NCBI GenBank assembly: GCA_026708015.1 | Contig: JAPOVT010000041.1 | Location: 40,195 to 104,194, forward strand | Direction: 5' to 3' | Length of the DNA stretch: 64,000 nucleotides | Source: a bacterium | GTDB taxonomy: Bacteria; Actinomycetota; Acidimicrobiia; Acidimicrobiales; Bin134 | In this document: piece after piece, positions 48,630-58,074 of the stretch | Position numbering within the stretch: position 1 is the stretch's first letter | Layout: each line of letters starts with the position of its first letter | Made by a program: the position numbers and the translations under genes | The notes under the pieces: model-generated | Told to the model about the DNA's origin: nothing | The model's input: only the letters and a program-made list of their open reading frames with translations | Database searches by the model: none

Positions 48630-49708
48630 CAGACACCGGCTTTGAGACCAGCGCGGCAGTACACGAGCTGATCGATACCATGAAGGGCCTCGATCAGGAG
48701 TTTCTCTCGGGCCCCAAGGCGCTGGCCGATGACCAGGCGGTGCTAGAGGGCTACCGATGGATCTTCTCCATTACCCAGGTGGCGCTGGATGTGTACGTCT
48801 GGGCCGACACCAACCGGCCTCGGTTCACCGAAATCGTGGGCCCGTACAAGAAGTGGGGCGGCGATAACTCCGACGCCTTCTACTTCATGACCCGGATCGA
48901 CCCCTCCCGCACTTACCGGGTGACCGTGGACCCCGGCGACGCGGTGTACCTGTCGCTCACCGTGTACGGCGGACCGGATGACGGCCGTTACTCCGAGCGC
49001 ATCGTCGGAACGCTCAACACCACTCAGATGACTCCCAACCCCGACGGCACCTACGAGATGATCGTCAGTCCGAACGACCACGACGGCAACTTCCTGAAGC
49101 TGGCGTCAGATGCTGTGGTGGCCTGCACCCGCGACTACATGAACGACCCCGTCAACGGGGAGAAGGCGCGCTGGCGCATCGAGTGTTTGGACCCGGCTCC
49201 TGAGTGGAGTGACGTGCACACCGACGCTGAGGTAGCCCGGCGCTTCCAGCACGCGACTACGTGGGTGAAGGAGCAAGCCGCCATGGTTCCCATTCCGCTG
49301 GGCACGCTCAACCACATCGATGACCCCTTCCCGGTTCCCTCTGAGACCTTCGGCTGGGCCGCGGGGGATGCCTCCTACGCAATGGGAGCCTTCGAGTTGG
49401 ACGATGATGAGGCGCTTGTTCTGAAGGGCCGCTCCCCGGAGTGCGTCTTCTGGAACATGTGCCTGTGGAACCAGTTTTTGCACTGTTTCAACTACGACTA
49501 CGACGATGTCACGACCAATAGCTCCAAAGTGCAGCTCGACGATGACGGGTCGTGGACCATTGTGATCTCGGCAACCGACCCCGGTGTGCCCAACTGGGTA
49601 TCCACCCAGGGCCGGCTTCACGGGCGCATCTGGTTCCGCTGGTTCTTGCCCGAGCGGACTCCCGACCCCATCGGCGCTGAGGTGGTCAAGTTGGCTGAGG
49701 TTCGCTAG
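48626..49708 (+). CDS. DUF1214-domain protein
   Basis: A 360-residue soluble protein with a DUF1214-like C-terminal region (SSKVQLDDDGSWTIVISATDPG, NWVSTQGRLHGRIWFRWFLPE) and an N-terminal beta-rich part (PYKKWGGDNSDAFYFMTRID, YRVTVDPGDAVYLSLTVYGG). Function is unknown, although relatives occur next to lipid and sterol catabolic genes. The position after an SDR and a thioesterase fits that. It has no signal peptide. Its end overlaps the convergent sulfotransferase stop by four bases. Confidence 0.8.
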   Translation: MTDTGFETSAAVHELIDTMKGLDQEFLSGPKALADDQAVLEGYRWIFSITQVALDVYVWADTNRPRFTEIVGPYKKWGGDNSDAFYFMTRIDPSRTYRVTVDPGDAVYLSLTVYGGPDDGRYSERIVGTLNTTQMTPNPDGTYEMIVSPNDHDGNFLKLASDAVVACTRDYMNDPVNGEKARWRIECLDPAPEWSDVHTDAEVARRFQHATTWVKEQAAMVPIPLGTLNHIDDPFPVPSETFGWAAGDASYAMGAFELDDDEALVLKGRSPECVFWNMCLWNQFLHCFNYDYDDVTTNSSKVQLDDDGSWTIVISATDPGVPNWVSTQGRLHGRIWFRWFLPERTPDPIGAEVVKLAEVR

Positions 49709-50964
49709 TGCTCTAGCTCCACCGCGAAGCGGTCGGTGTAGAAACTGAGCGCTTGGCGGCGCTCCTTTGGAGTCATGCCGAAATCGGCCAGGTTGTAGAT
49801 CACCCTGCCGTGCTTTCCCCGGGGATGCTCGACCATGTACTGGTCCATGGCCGCCTTCACATCGGAAGTAAACGGCTGGTCGGCCAGCTTGTAGATACGC
49901 TCCACCATGGCCACGTCATCGGCCATGAAATCGTGGAACAGCACGTCGATGGACTGCTCGGGAGGCACCAGGTCCCGGTCGTCAGTACACGACTGGAGCA
50001 TGTCCTGGATGAGCTGGGCCCACCATTGGCCAATGCCGTGAACATCAACCGGGTGGGGGGCGCTCATGCGGGCCGAGTAGCAGATCATGGTGGCGAACGA
50101 GGCGGTGATCGACACCGGGTCTCGGTGGGTGAACACCACCGTGGCGTCACCGAACACGTTCATGAGCGGCCCAATCTGCTCCAGATGCTGGGGCGACTTG
50201 AGGACCCAGCGCTCGCGAGGCGGGCGCTGATGAGCAAGAACCTTGAGGATCCGCTTGAGATACTGGTAATGCGGGGTTTGGTCGTGCTCCTTGTAGTACG
50301 ACCGCCAGGAGGGCATAACGGCTGAGCAGTCGAACAGCATCGTGGAGAAGTCGATTGCCAGCAGGTGGATTTCCTCGTGGACGTGGTCCCAGGTCATCTC
50401 GTGCATTCGGTCGTAATGGGGCACGGCCTTGTTCATGATCACCAGCCCGTCTTTGGCCCGCTGAACGCGGCCCTCAATGGTGCCGGCCTCTTCGGTAGGG
50501 GGCACCGGCTCCAGAGATTCCCACCAGGGCAGCGAGCGCAACGCCGGATCGGCAGATATGAGGTTGTGCAAATGCGTGGTGCCGGTACGGGGCAGCCCGG
50601 CGATCACGATAGGCCGGTCGACGGGTACGTCTAGGGCATCAGGGTGGTCCTTTATGTACAGCTCGATGCGCAGCCGATTGACCGCGAAGGCGGTGAGCTG
50701 GCTGAACTGGCTCAACTTGCCCATGGGGGAGAGGTCGGCCTCTGTGTCCATCGCCCGACACAGCACCTCCAACGGTTCCCGGAATTCGTCGGAGCCGAAA
50801 TCGCTGAGCCCCGACTGGGCGGTGGCCGCGCCCAGCACTGCCTCGGGGCTCAATTCGATCTGGTCGGCCAGCGGCGCAGTTTGCTCCATCATCTCCGCAA
50901 TCTCGGGCGGAAGCACCGGATCAACGAGGTCCTCAATGCGAATGGGGGCAGGGCGGTCGCTCAC
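49705..50964 (-). CDS. Sulfotransferase-family protein
   Basis: A 419-residue sulfotransferase-fold protein (Stf-type, common in actinobacteria). The PAPS 5'-phosphosulfate loop is IVIAGLPRTGTTHLHNLI and the 3'-phosphate site is VVFTHRDPVSITASFATM. A WVLKSPQHLEQI strand lies between them. It would transfer sulfate from PAPS to a lipid or sterol hydroxyl, or act on a related substrate. It starts at GTG 50964 and is monocistronic. The long N-terminal helical region (~100 residues) is usual for this subgroup. Confidence 0.9.
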   Translation of the reverse strand: MSDRPAPIRIEDLVDPVLPPEIAEMMEQTAPLADQIELSPEAVLGAATAQSGLSDFGSDEFREPLEVLCRAMDTEADLSPMGKLSQFSQLTAFAVNRLRIELYIKDHPDALDVPVDRPIVIAGLPRTGTTHLHNLISADPALRSLPWWESLEPVPPTEEAGTIEGRVQRAKDGLVIMNKAVPHYDRMHEMTWDHVHEEIHLLAIDFSTMLFDCSAVMPSWRSYYKEHDQTPHYQYLKRILKVLAHQRPPRERWVLKSPQHLEQIGPLMNVFGDATVVFTHRDPVSITASFATMICYSARMSAPHPVDVHGIGQWWAQLIQDMLQSCTDDRDLVPPEQSIDVLFHDFMADDVAMVERIYKLADQPFTSDVKAAMDQYMVEHPRGKHGRVIYNLADFGMTPKERRQALSFYTDRFAVELEH

Positions 50965-50994
50965 GCCCGGCAGATTAGTGGTGCTTGATTGGCT

Positions 50995-51402
50995 CTATAG
51001 CAACCGAAGTCGCTCTGTCGGCTGCCCAGTGACCTCGGCGATCAGCTCGTAGTCTTTGTCCACGTGCAGAACTGTGAGCTGAGCAGATTCGGCAGTGGCG
51101 GCGATCAGGAGGTCGGGAATCGCTGGTGCCCGGTGTTTGCCAATGTCGGCCAAGGCCATCTGAATCTCCATGGCTCGCCGCTCGATCGTCGACGTGATGT
51201 ACTCCACGGGCATCTTGGAGAGTGGTGGTTCGTCGAGGTTTAGACGGTACTCGTCGGCCGAGCGAGCGGAGAATCCGATTTCCAGTTGGGTCAGCGTCGT
51301 AACGCGAACGAGGCCGCGCTCAATCCTCGACGTCCACTCCTCAGCATTGAGACTGCTCGGCAGACGCACATAGGCTGACTTGTCGATCAACCATGCTGTC
51401 AC
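50995..51402 (-). CDS. vapC: VapC-family PIN-domain toxin
   Basis: A 135-residue PIN-domain ribonuclease. Acidic active-site residues are visible: Asp7 (WLIDKSAY), Glu41 (QLEIGFSAR), Asp97 ([11 protein letters not shown]) and Asp115/Asp117 ([11 protein letters not shown]). It would cut tRNA or rRNA when freed from its antitoxin. It starts at GTG 51402, overlapping the vapB stop (GTGA), as is usual for these pairs. Confidence 0.92.
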   Translation of the reverse strand: MTAWLIDKSAYVRLPSSLNAEEWTSRIERGLVRVTTLTQLEIGFSARSADEYRLNLDEPPLSKMPVEYITSTIERRAMEIQMALADIGKHRAPAIPDLLIAATAESAQLTVLHVDKDYELIAEVTGQPTERLRLL

Positions 51403-51620
51403 GACCAGGCTTTCGCCATGACTTCAGGATCAGCAAGGTCGGCACAGCGCTCGGCAGCCCGTTTCAAGTCAGCTACCGTCGTCTTGCCCTCACTTCTGGC
51501 GTGCTCCCTGGCTAGAACTCGCCTTAGGTGCTCAGCCCGGGACAGGCCCAAGCGCTTGGCCTTAGCGTCAATCTCCACCACCAAGTTTTCGGGAACGCCT
51601 CGAATCAGGATGTCAGCCAT
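51399..51620 (-). CDS. vapB: VapB-type ribbon-helix-helix antitoxin
   Basis: A 73-residue antitoxin. The N-terminal ribbon-helix-helix DNA-binding part ([20 protein letters not shown], then [16 protein letters not shown]) is followed by a toxin-binding tail ([19 protein letters not shown]). It neutralises VapC and should repress the operon; a dyad at 51658-51672 is a likely operator. Confidence 0.92.
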   Translation of the reverse strand: MADILIRGVPENLVVEIDAKAKRLGLSRAEHLRRVLAREHARSEGKTTVADLKRAAERCADLADPEVMAKAWS

Positions 51621-51952
51621 CGCTCCTCCTCACCAAACAAGAGTCTTCTACATGGACGATATCATAGATATCAAAGCAGAACTATCCCAGAACCCGAGGC
51701 CGCGCCGAACAGAATCGGCCAAGGTGCTGCGGACGAACCGATTCGTAACGTCACGCACAGACGCACAGTGTCGCGTCTATCGGCTTTGCCCCCAGCGCTT
51801 CCAGGAACTCGATGAGTGGCTTGAGCCCTACCGGTCGGCCAGCAGACGCCACCCTCGTCCGATATCGACACACCGGAACACCGGTCTGACGACCCGCGGG
51901 AACCCGCGAACCAGTCGGTGCAGAGTATTCACCGAGGGTAACGTCAGCGCCT
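51621..51952 (+). pseudogene. Intergenic region with an ArsR-like regulator remnant
   Basis: 332 bases without an intact gene. In one plus-strand frame, ~51765-51850 reads RVYRLCPQRFQELDEWLEPY, closely resembling the last helix of ArsR-type regulators (Y-R-L-x-P-x-x-L-x-E-L-D-x-W-L-x-P-Y-R). The DNA-binding part is missing, and the flanks are non-coding in character. It may be the relic of a regulator of the downstream SDR and MerB-like genes. The left end carries the vapBC dyad. Confidence 0.4.
51658..51672. promoter_or_regulatory. GATATC-ATA-GATATC dyad, candidate vapBC operator
   Basis: Two GATATC palindromes separated by three bases lie 38-52 bases upstream of the vapB start. AT-rich symmetric sites in this position are typical of autoregulated toxin-antitoxin operons. 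Confidence 0.5.
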
Positions 51953-52722
51953 ATGGATCTTGGACTCCGAGGAGCGCGGGTAATCGTGACTGGGGGAGCC
52001 GGGGAATCGGGGCGGCCGCGTCCAGGATCTTCGCTGCCGAAGGCGCTCACGTGGCGGTGGTTGCCCGCACCCTTGCCGACGTAGAAGCAATGGCGGACGA
52101 GATCGGCGGAATCCCCGTGGTTGCCGATTTGTCGACGGCCACCGGGGTTGCGGCGGCCATGGATGAAGCTATGGTGCAGTTGGGCGGGGTTGATGTGCTG
52201 GTCAACAACGCTGGTTCTTCCACCGGGGGATCGATTCTTGACGCCGACGACCAGGCTTGGCAAGAGACCATCGACCTCAAGCTGATGGGATATGTGCGGG
52301 CCATGCGCGCCGTATTGCCAGAGATGCAACAGCAGGGCTCGGGCACAGTGGTGAACGTGCTCGGAGTGGCGGGCACGGAGGCATCACCAGGCTATGTACT
52401 GGCGTGCATCGTGACCGCGTTGACCCACGTAAGCGTCTCGGTCGGGCAACTGGTGGCGCCAGACGGTGTCCGGGTGGTGGCAGTGCACCCCGGGCCAACG
52501 GCCACCGACCGGCTGATAGAGATGGTCGCCAATGCCGCTGCCGCCCAGGAGATGAGTCCTCAGGAATTCGCCGACACGGTGCTCGGCAGCCGGATTCCCC
52601 AGGGCCGGGTCGGTCGGGCTGGCGAGGTGGCCCGGACCATCGTGTTCGCGGCCTCGGGGGCCTCCGGATTTACCAACGCCAGCCAGCTATTCGTCGGCGG
52701 TGGCTCGGCGGCAAAGATCTGA
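51953..52722 (+). pseudogene. SDR-family gene with a -1 frameshift in a G run
   Basis: The start (MDLGLRGARVIVTGG) and the rest (SRGIGAAASRIFAAEGAHVA, LVNNAGSSTGGSI, VVNVLGVAGTEA, a C-terminal TNASQLFVGGGSAAKI) are clearly one SDR but lie in different frames. The break is in the run of five G at 51992-51996; six would restore VTGG-SRGIG, the cofactor-binding glycine motif. It is therefore a one-base loss, by mutation or sequencing error. The usual Tyr-x-x-x-Lys reads YVLAC, lacking the Lys, although some actinobacterial SDRs deviate here. It is followed 24 bases later by the MerB-like gene. Confidence 0.75.
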
Positions 52723-52746
52723 CCAGGCGAGAACAGGAGTAGGACG

Positions 52747-53472
52747 ATGCCCCAGCATGTACCCGAGATTCAGTGGACCGAGGACGCCCTTGAACTGCGG
52801 CAGTTCGTCTTCGACTACTGGGCGGAGAACAAGCGAGCCCCCAATCTGGCCGCCATGCACGCGGGAACCGGCATCGAGCGGCGTCGCTTGCTGGAGGCGC
52901 TCAAGCTCCTGCAACTGGGGATCGTGTTCGTGATTGACGAGACGTCGCCCAACTGCGACATCTTGAAGGCCCCGCCGTTCTCGGCGTTCCCCAGCCAGGT
53001 GGAGATGTACATCGACGGGGAGTTCCACAGCTATATCGGCTGCGCCCACGAGGGGATCGGGGTGTCGTGGACCCCGTACTTCCGGGACAAGGAGGTAGAG
53101 CTGCGGACCTACGACGCTCACACGCTGGAACCTATCACCCTCGTCTCCAAGGACTTCAAGCTCTTATCCGCGGAGCCCTCTGAGCCATTGATCCTGAGTA
53201 CGGAGGTGATCTGGGATTGGGTGAACACCGACATGAAGCACATGTGCGACCACACCAACTTTGTGTTGAACCGCGAGAACGGGGCCGCCTACGAGGCGTC
53301 CATCGGCCGCCGGGGCATTTACTTCACCGTTGACCAGGTAGCTGAGTACATCGCGCTTGTGCTCAACATCCGCATCTACGACTACCACTGGCCCGCCATG
53401 ACCATGGATCCACCCATGATCATCGACCGCCTCCGGGAGCTGGAGGTAGATCTAAGCCCGTGGGGGATGTAG
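52747..53472 (+). CDS. Alkylmercury-lyase-like (MerB-fold) protein
   Basis: A 241-residue protein resembling MerB-type organometal lyases. It has an N-terminal winged-helix segment (~10-65), then a core with VEMYIDGEFHSYIGCAHEGIG (Cys99 and Glu102 where MerB has Cys and Asp), VELRTYDAHTLEPITLV, and a second Cys167 in KHMCDHTNFVLNRENGAAYE. The Cys/acid/Cys layout fits the catalytic triad of MerB with Asp changed to Glu. No other mer gene is nearby and it pairs with an SDR, so it may cleave another C-metal or C-X bond rather than give mercury resistance. Confidence 0.65.
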   Translation: MPQHVPEIQWTEDALELRQFVFDYWAENKRAPNLAAMHAGTGIERRRLLEALKLLQLGIVFVIDETSPNCDILKAPPFSAFPSQVEMYIDGEFHSYIGCAHEGIGVSWTPYFRDKEVELRTYDAHTLEPITLVSKDFKLLSAEPSEPLILSTEVIWDWVNTDMKHMCDHTNFVLNRENGAAYEASIGRRGIYFTVDQVAEYIALVLNIRIYDYHWPAMTMDPPMIIDRLRELEVDLSPWGM

Positions 53473-53490
53473 CGCCGAAGGATCGGTCCC

Positions 53491-55659
53491 TCAACCGGAC
53501 GCCTTTTGGCGGCGGCGGTGGGCGGTGAGGATCGGCTCGGTGTAGCCGTTGGGCTGATCGCGGCCTTCCAGCACCAAAGCCAGAGCCGCGCTGAACGGAA
53601 TACTGGTCGCCAAGTCACTGCTCATGGGCTCGTAGGCAGGATCGTCGGCGTTCTGGCTGTCAACCACAGAGGCCATGCGTAGCATGGTCTCCACTACCTG
53701 CTCTTCCGACAGCAGCCCGTGGTGGAGCCAGTTGGCGATGTGCTGGGACGAGATCCGAAGGGTGGCCCGGTCTTCCATCAAAGCGACGTTGTCGATATCG
53801 GGCACTTTGGAACATCCCACTCCCTGGCCCACCCATCGGGTCACGTAACCCAGGATTCCTTGGGCGTTGTTGTCCAGATCCCGTTGGATCTCCGCCGGGG
53901 AGAGCTCGCGATCCGACGGTAAGACCGCGGGGGCGAGCATGGCTTGAACGGCCTCGGCACGGTCTGGCGGCGAGTTTGCAATCTCGGTCTGTCGAGCGGC
54001 AACGTCGGTTTCCAGATAGTGCAGTGCGTGCAAAGTGGCCGCGGTGGGGGAGGGGACCCACGCGGTGGTTGCTCCCGCTTGAGGATGGCCAATCTTCTCG
54101 TCCAGCATGGCCGCCATGTCGTCGGGCCGAGCCCACATTCCCTTGCCTATCTGGGCATGCCCCGGCAGACCCATAGCCAGCCCGACGGCCACATTGGCCT
54201 CCTCATAGGCGTTCAGCCATCCCGACGCCTTGATCTCCGCTTTGGGGACCATGGCGCCGGCTTCCATGTTGGTATGGATGTCATCGCCGGTTCGGTCCAG
54301 AAAGCCGGTGTTGATGAACACCACCCGCTCTGAGGCCTCGGCAATGCAGGCGGCCAAATTGAGAGACGTCCGGCGCTCCTCGTCCATGATCCCCATTTTC
54401 AGCGTGTTGGGAGAAAGGCTCAAGATGCCCTCAACCTCAGTGAACAATTCACGGATCAGAGCCGTTTCGCGGGGACCGTGCAGCTTGGGCATCACGATGT
54501 ACACCGACCCGGTTTGGCTGTTGCGATGGGGGCCAGAGCCGGTCTGATTGTGGAGGGCACCCCAAGCTGCCACCGCCACGTCGACGATGGTCTCTGGAAT
54601 CGGCTGGCTATTCAGGCGAACCATGTCGGTTTCCATGTGCAGGCCCACACTGCGGATCAACATGACGCTGCGACGACGCACCGTCATGGGACTTCCCAAC
54701 CGGTCGATCACCGTCGAGTCGGCATTCAGGCTGCGGGTCATGGCCTGCCCGCCCTTGGTGAATGAAGCGGTGAGAGTGCCCTGCATCAGGCCGAGCCAGT
54801 TGGCATAGGCCAGGGTCTTGTCCTCCGCATCCACCGCGGCTACCGAGTCTTCAAGGTCCATGATCGCGGTCAGGGCCGATTCCATCATCACATCAGCCAC
54901 CCCTGCGGGGTCATCTCGGCCGATGGCGTGGTCGCGGTCGATCACCAGCTCAATGTGGAGGCCGTGCTTGCGCAGCAGCACTGTTTCGGGTGCCGAAGCC
55001 ATACCGGTATACCCGGCAAACTGCTCGGGAACGATCAGCTCTGCGGAAGTGCCATCGGTAAGTTCAACCCGCAGCCCATTGGCAGTCACCGTGTAGGCCA
55101 CCGAGTCGGCATGGGAGCCGGAGGACAACGGAACATGGTCGTTCAGCAGAGCCCGAACTCGATCGATTACCCGCTGGCCCCGCATCGGGTTGTATGGCCC
55201 ACTCCGCTCGGCGCCCTCCGCCTCGTCGATTGCGTCGGTGCCGTAGAAGGCGTCGTACAGACTGCCCCAGCGAGCGTTGGCCGCGTTGAGCGCATAGCGG
55301 GCGTTGTCCAGCGGCACAACGAGCTGCGGCCCGGCCAACGACGCAATTTCAGGGTCCACCCCCGCGGTGGTCACCGGCACTGGTCCGGGATCTTCGACCA
55401 GGTACCCGATGGAGCGCAGAAAGTCGGCCGCCCCCTCGGGTTCCGAACCCCGGTCAAGGTGCCAGGAGTCGATTCGAGCCTGTAGGTCGTCGCGCTCATC
55501 CAAGCTGGCTCGCACCCGCGGCGTGAAGCGTTCGACGATCTGCTCCAAGGACGACCAGAAGTCTCCGACCCCCACGTTGGTGCCAGGAGCAAGCCGATGG
55601 CTGACGAAGTCGGCCAGCGGGCTGGCCACTTCGAGCCTTCCAAGGGTCTCGTAGGTCAT
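53491..55659 (-). CDS. glcB: Malate synthase G
   Basis: A 722-residue malate synthase G, condensing glyoxylate and acetyl-CoA to malate in the glyoxylate shunt. The size is exact for isoform G. Characteristic stretches are [44 protein letters not shown] cut across its catalytic Asp/Glu, [30 protein letters not shown] [15 protein letters not shown] and [15 protein letters not shown]. The C-terminal helical domain with [13 protein letters not shown] is present. The ATG at 55659 is preferred to a GTG two codons upstream. It is divergent from isocitrate lyase, so both shunt enzymes share one control region. Confidence 0.97.
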   Translation of the reverse strand: MTYETLGRLEVASPLADFVSHRLAPGTNVGVGDFWSSLEQIVERFTPRVRASLDERDDLQARIDSWHLDRGSEPEGAADFLRSIGYLVEDPGPVPVTTAGVDPEIASLAGPQLVVPLDNARYALNAANARWGSLYDAFYGTDAIDEAEGAERSGPYNPMRGQRVIDRVRALLNDHVPLSSGSHADSVAYTVTANGLRVELTDGTSAELIVPEQFAGYTGMASAPETVLLRKHGLHIELVIDRDHAIGRDDPAGVADVMMESALTAIMDLEDSVAAVDAEDKTLAYANWLGLMQGTLTASFTKGGQAMTRSLNADSTVIDRLGSPMTVRRRSVMLIRSVGLHMETDMVRLNSQPIPETIVDVAVAAWGALHNQTGSGPHRNSQTGSVYIVMPKLHGPRETALIRELFTEVEGILSLSPNTLKMGIMDEERRTSLNLAACIAEASERVVFINTGFLDRTGDDIHTNMEAGAMVPKAEIKASGWLNAYEEANVAVGLAMGLPGHAQIGKGMWARPDDMAAMLDEKIGHPQAGATTAWVPSPTAATLHALHYLETDVAARQTEIANSPPDRAEAVQAMLAPAVLPSDRELSPAEIQRDLDNNAQGILGYVTRWVGQGVGCSKVPDIDNVALMEDRATLRISSQHIANWLHHGLLSEEQVVETMLRMASVVDSQNADDPAYEPMSSDLATSIPFSAALALVLEGRDQPNGYTEPILTAHRRRQKASG

Positions 55660-55713
55660 GGGCACGGCCTCAGGGTAGAAGTTGCTTTGGCCGATTTCTC
55701 AAGCAAGGTCATG

Positions 55714-55724
55714 TTTCCTGGAAA
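55714..55724. promoter_or_regulatory. TTTCC-T-GGAAA palindrome in the glyoxylate-shunt control region
   Basis: An 11-base perfect palindrome lies midway in the 141 bases between glcB and the isocitrate lyase gene, close to an AT-rich stretch that could hold promoter elements. It is a candidate site for a regulator of acetate or fatty-acid growth; the regulator is unknown. Confidence 0.35.
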
Positions 55725-55800
55725 TAAAGGTGCAGTTAGGCCTCGCGCGATTGCTATCGTCGCCGGACAACCACCCTCACCAGACCTGAGAGGTATCAGC

Positions 55801-58071
55801 ATGGCCGCCAACGTTGCCGGTTCATTCGATGCCGAGGTCCGATCCACCCAGTCGTGGATGGTCTCGCCCCGCTTCGAGGGGATCACCCGCCTGTACTCGG
55901 CCCGTCAAGTAGTGGAGCAACGCGGGAATCTCAATCAGGATCACACCGTGGCTCGATTGGCGTCCGAGCGGTTTTATGCCCGCTTGCGGGAGTTGTTTGA
56001 GCAAGGGAGGTGCATCTCAACCTTCGGCCCCTACTCTCCGGGCCAGGCGGTGGCTATGAAGCGAGCCGGAATTGAGGGGATCTACCTGGGCGGATGGGCC
56101 ACCTCCGCGAAGGGCTCATTGCACGAGGATCCCGGTCCCGATTTGGCCAGCTACCCGCTGGGCATGGTTCCCGATGAGGCGGCAGGTTTGGTCCGTGCGC
56201 TGTTGACCGCCGACCGCAACCAGCGGTTCGCCCGATCGCGGATGAGCATTGAAGAGCGCATGCGCTCCCCGGAGGTGGACTTCACCCCGTCGATAATTGC
56301 CGACGCCGATACCGGCCACGGCGGTGACGCCCACGTCAGAAATCTGATCCGCCGATTCGTCGAGGCCGGAGTGCCCGGGTACCACATCGAGGACCAAAAG
56401 CCGGGGGTCAAGAAGTGCGGGCATCAAGGCGGCAAGGTGTTGGTGCCGTGCGACGAACAGATCAAGCGGCTCAATGCGGCCCGATTCCAGTTGGATGTGA
56501 TGGGCGTTCCCGGCATCATCGTGGCCCGTACCGATGCCGAGGCGGCCAATTTGCTGGACGGCGGCACCGACGAGCGCGATCAGCCGTTCATAATGGGGGC
56601 CACCCAGCAATCAGTCCCGTCGTACAAGGATGCCTATCTGGCGGTCTTGCGCCTGCTTGCCGAAGCTGGCGTGGAAGGGGTGAACGGTCATCTGCTGTAT
56701 GCCGTGCCCGAGAACCGCTACAAGCGGGCCATCGCCTGGCTCGATCAAACCGGGGTCAACCAGATCATCGAGAAAGCCGCGGTCATCTACCACTCCTCAC
56801 CCGACCCCCGGGCCGACGACGCCGTGGACAGAGCCTCCGATGCGCTGGCTGAAGCGTGGCACCGGGCGTCGGGGCTGGCCACGTATGCCCAGGCCGTGGC
56901 CGACCAGCTGTCGCTGCGGGCATCGGAGGGAGAGAGCTTCGGAATGGAAGTGGGGGAGTGGCTCGGCTTCGCTCGCACGGTCGACACCGCAACCGCCCGA
57001 AGCCGGGCCGCGGAGAAGGGCCTTGACGTGGCCTGGAACGCAGAGGTGGCCCGAACCACCGAGGGCTACTACCAGGTGCAGGGGGGCATCCCCTACGCAG
57101 TGGCCAAGTCACTGGCCGTGGCCCCGTACTGCGACCTGCTGTGGATGGAGACCAAGACTGCCGACCTCGGGGATGCCAAGGAATTCGCCCAGGCGGTCCA
57201 TGCCGTGTACCCCGACAAGATGCTGGCCTACAACCTTTCGCCCTCCTTCAACTGGGACACCACCGGCATGACCGAAGACGAGATGCGCGAATTTCCCGCC
57301 GAGCTGGGTCGACTCGGATTTGTGTTCAACTTCATTACCTACGGCGGCCACCAGATCGACGGCATGGCCGGCGAGGAGTTCGCCGCATCCCTTCAACAGG
57401 ACGGCATGCTGGCTCTGGCGCGGCTTCAAAGAAAGTTCCGCCTGGTCGATTCCCCGTACAAGACCCCTCAAACCCTGGTGGGGGGACCTCGGCTCGATGC
57501 CGCACTCATGGCCAGCTCCGGCCGCACCGCTACCACCCGGGCCATGGGCAAGGGATCGACCCAGTTCCAACACCTCGTTCAGACCGAGGTGCCCACCCGG
57601 GAGCTCGAAGGCTGGTTGGAGCGATGGGCGTTGCACAACAACGTCGATGCCGAATTGAATGTGCAATTGCGCCCCTACACAGCAGGGTCCGAGATCCTCG
57701 AACTCGTGGTTCGCAGCGGTGACAACGACCTTGCCAATGTGGTGTTCGGGGTGCTCCACGACCGGCGCCGTCGGGCAATTCTCTCGGTACGCGACCAGAA
57801 CACCCACAGTCCGGCGCTGCGTCGCAAACGGCTGATGACCCTGATGCACCTCTATCTGATCCGGCGCTACAACGCAGTATCGGTCCAGTATCTGACCCCC
57901 ACCGAGGACAACTTTCGACAGGCCGCGGGTATGCGAGGTTTGGGGTTCTACTCCTCGGTATCCGACGAGGTGGGGCAGATCACCGTGGCCGATGTCGACG
58001 AAGCAGTGGTGGCCAACCTGGTAAACGACGACGACGCCCTGCAAGGACTCATCCAAGGCCGAGGTGCTTAG
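55801..58071 (+). CDS. aceA: Isocitrate lyase, long AceA2-type
   Basis: A 756-residue isocitrate lyase, much longer than the usual ~430-550 and matching the mycobacterial AceA2/ICL2 type, which has a C-terminal extension. The catalytic motif KKCGH is present (Cys206), along with [43 protein letters not shown], the [16 protein letters not shown] signature and the [15 protein letters not shown] tail of the barrel. The last ~150 residues (from [20 protein letters not shown]) form a GNAT-like regulatory part, known to bind acetyl-CoA in mycobacterial ICL2. It splits isocitrate to succinate and glyoxylate. The start at ATG 55801 follows GAGAGG. Confidence 0.96.
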   Translation: MAANVAGSFDAEVRSTQSWMVSPRFEGITRLYSARQVVEQRGNLNQDHTVARLASERFYARLRELFEQGRCISTFGPYSPGQAVAMKRAGIEGIYLGGWATSAKGSLHEDPGPDLASYPLGMVPDEAAGLVRALLTADRNQRFARSRMSIEERMRSPEVDFTPSIIADADTGHGGDAHVRNLIRRFVEAGVPGYHIEDQKPGVKKCGHQGGKVLVPCDEQIKRLNAARFQLDVMGVPGIIVARTDAEAANLLDGGTDERDQPFIMGATQQSVPSYKDAYLAVLRLLAEAGVEGVNGHLLYAVPENRYKRAIAWLDQTGVNQIIEKAAVIYHSSPDPRADDAVDRASDALAEAWHRASGLATYAQAVADQLSLRASEGESFGMEVGEWLGFARTVDTATARSRAAEKGLDVAWNAEVARTTEGYYQVQGGIPYAVAKSLAVAPYCDLLWMETKTADLGDAKEFAQAVHAVYPDKMLAYNLSPSFNWDTTGMTEDEMREFPAELGRLGFVFNFITYGGHQIDGMAGEEFAASLQQDGMLALARLQRKFRLVDSPYKTPQTLVGGPRLDAALMASSGRTATTRAMGKGSTQFQHLVQTEVPTRELEGWLERWALHNNVDAELNVQLRPYTAGSEILELVVRSGDNDLANVVFGVLHDRRRRAILSVRDQNTHSPALRRKRLMTLMHLYLIRRYNAVSVQYLTPTEDNFRQAAGMRGLGFYSSVSDEVGQITVADVDEAVVANLVNDDDALQGLIQGRGA

Positions 58072-58074
58072 CGG

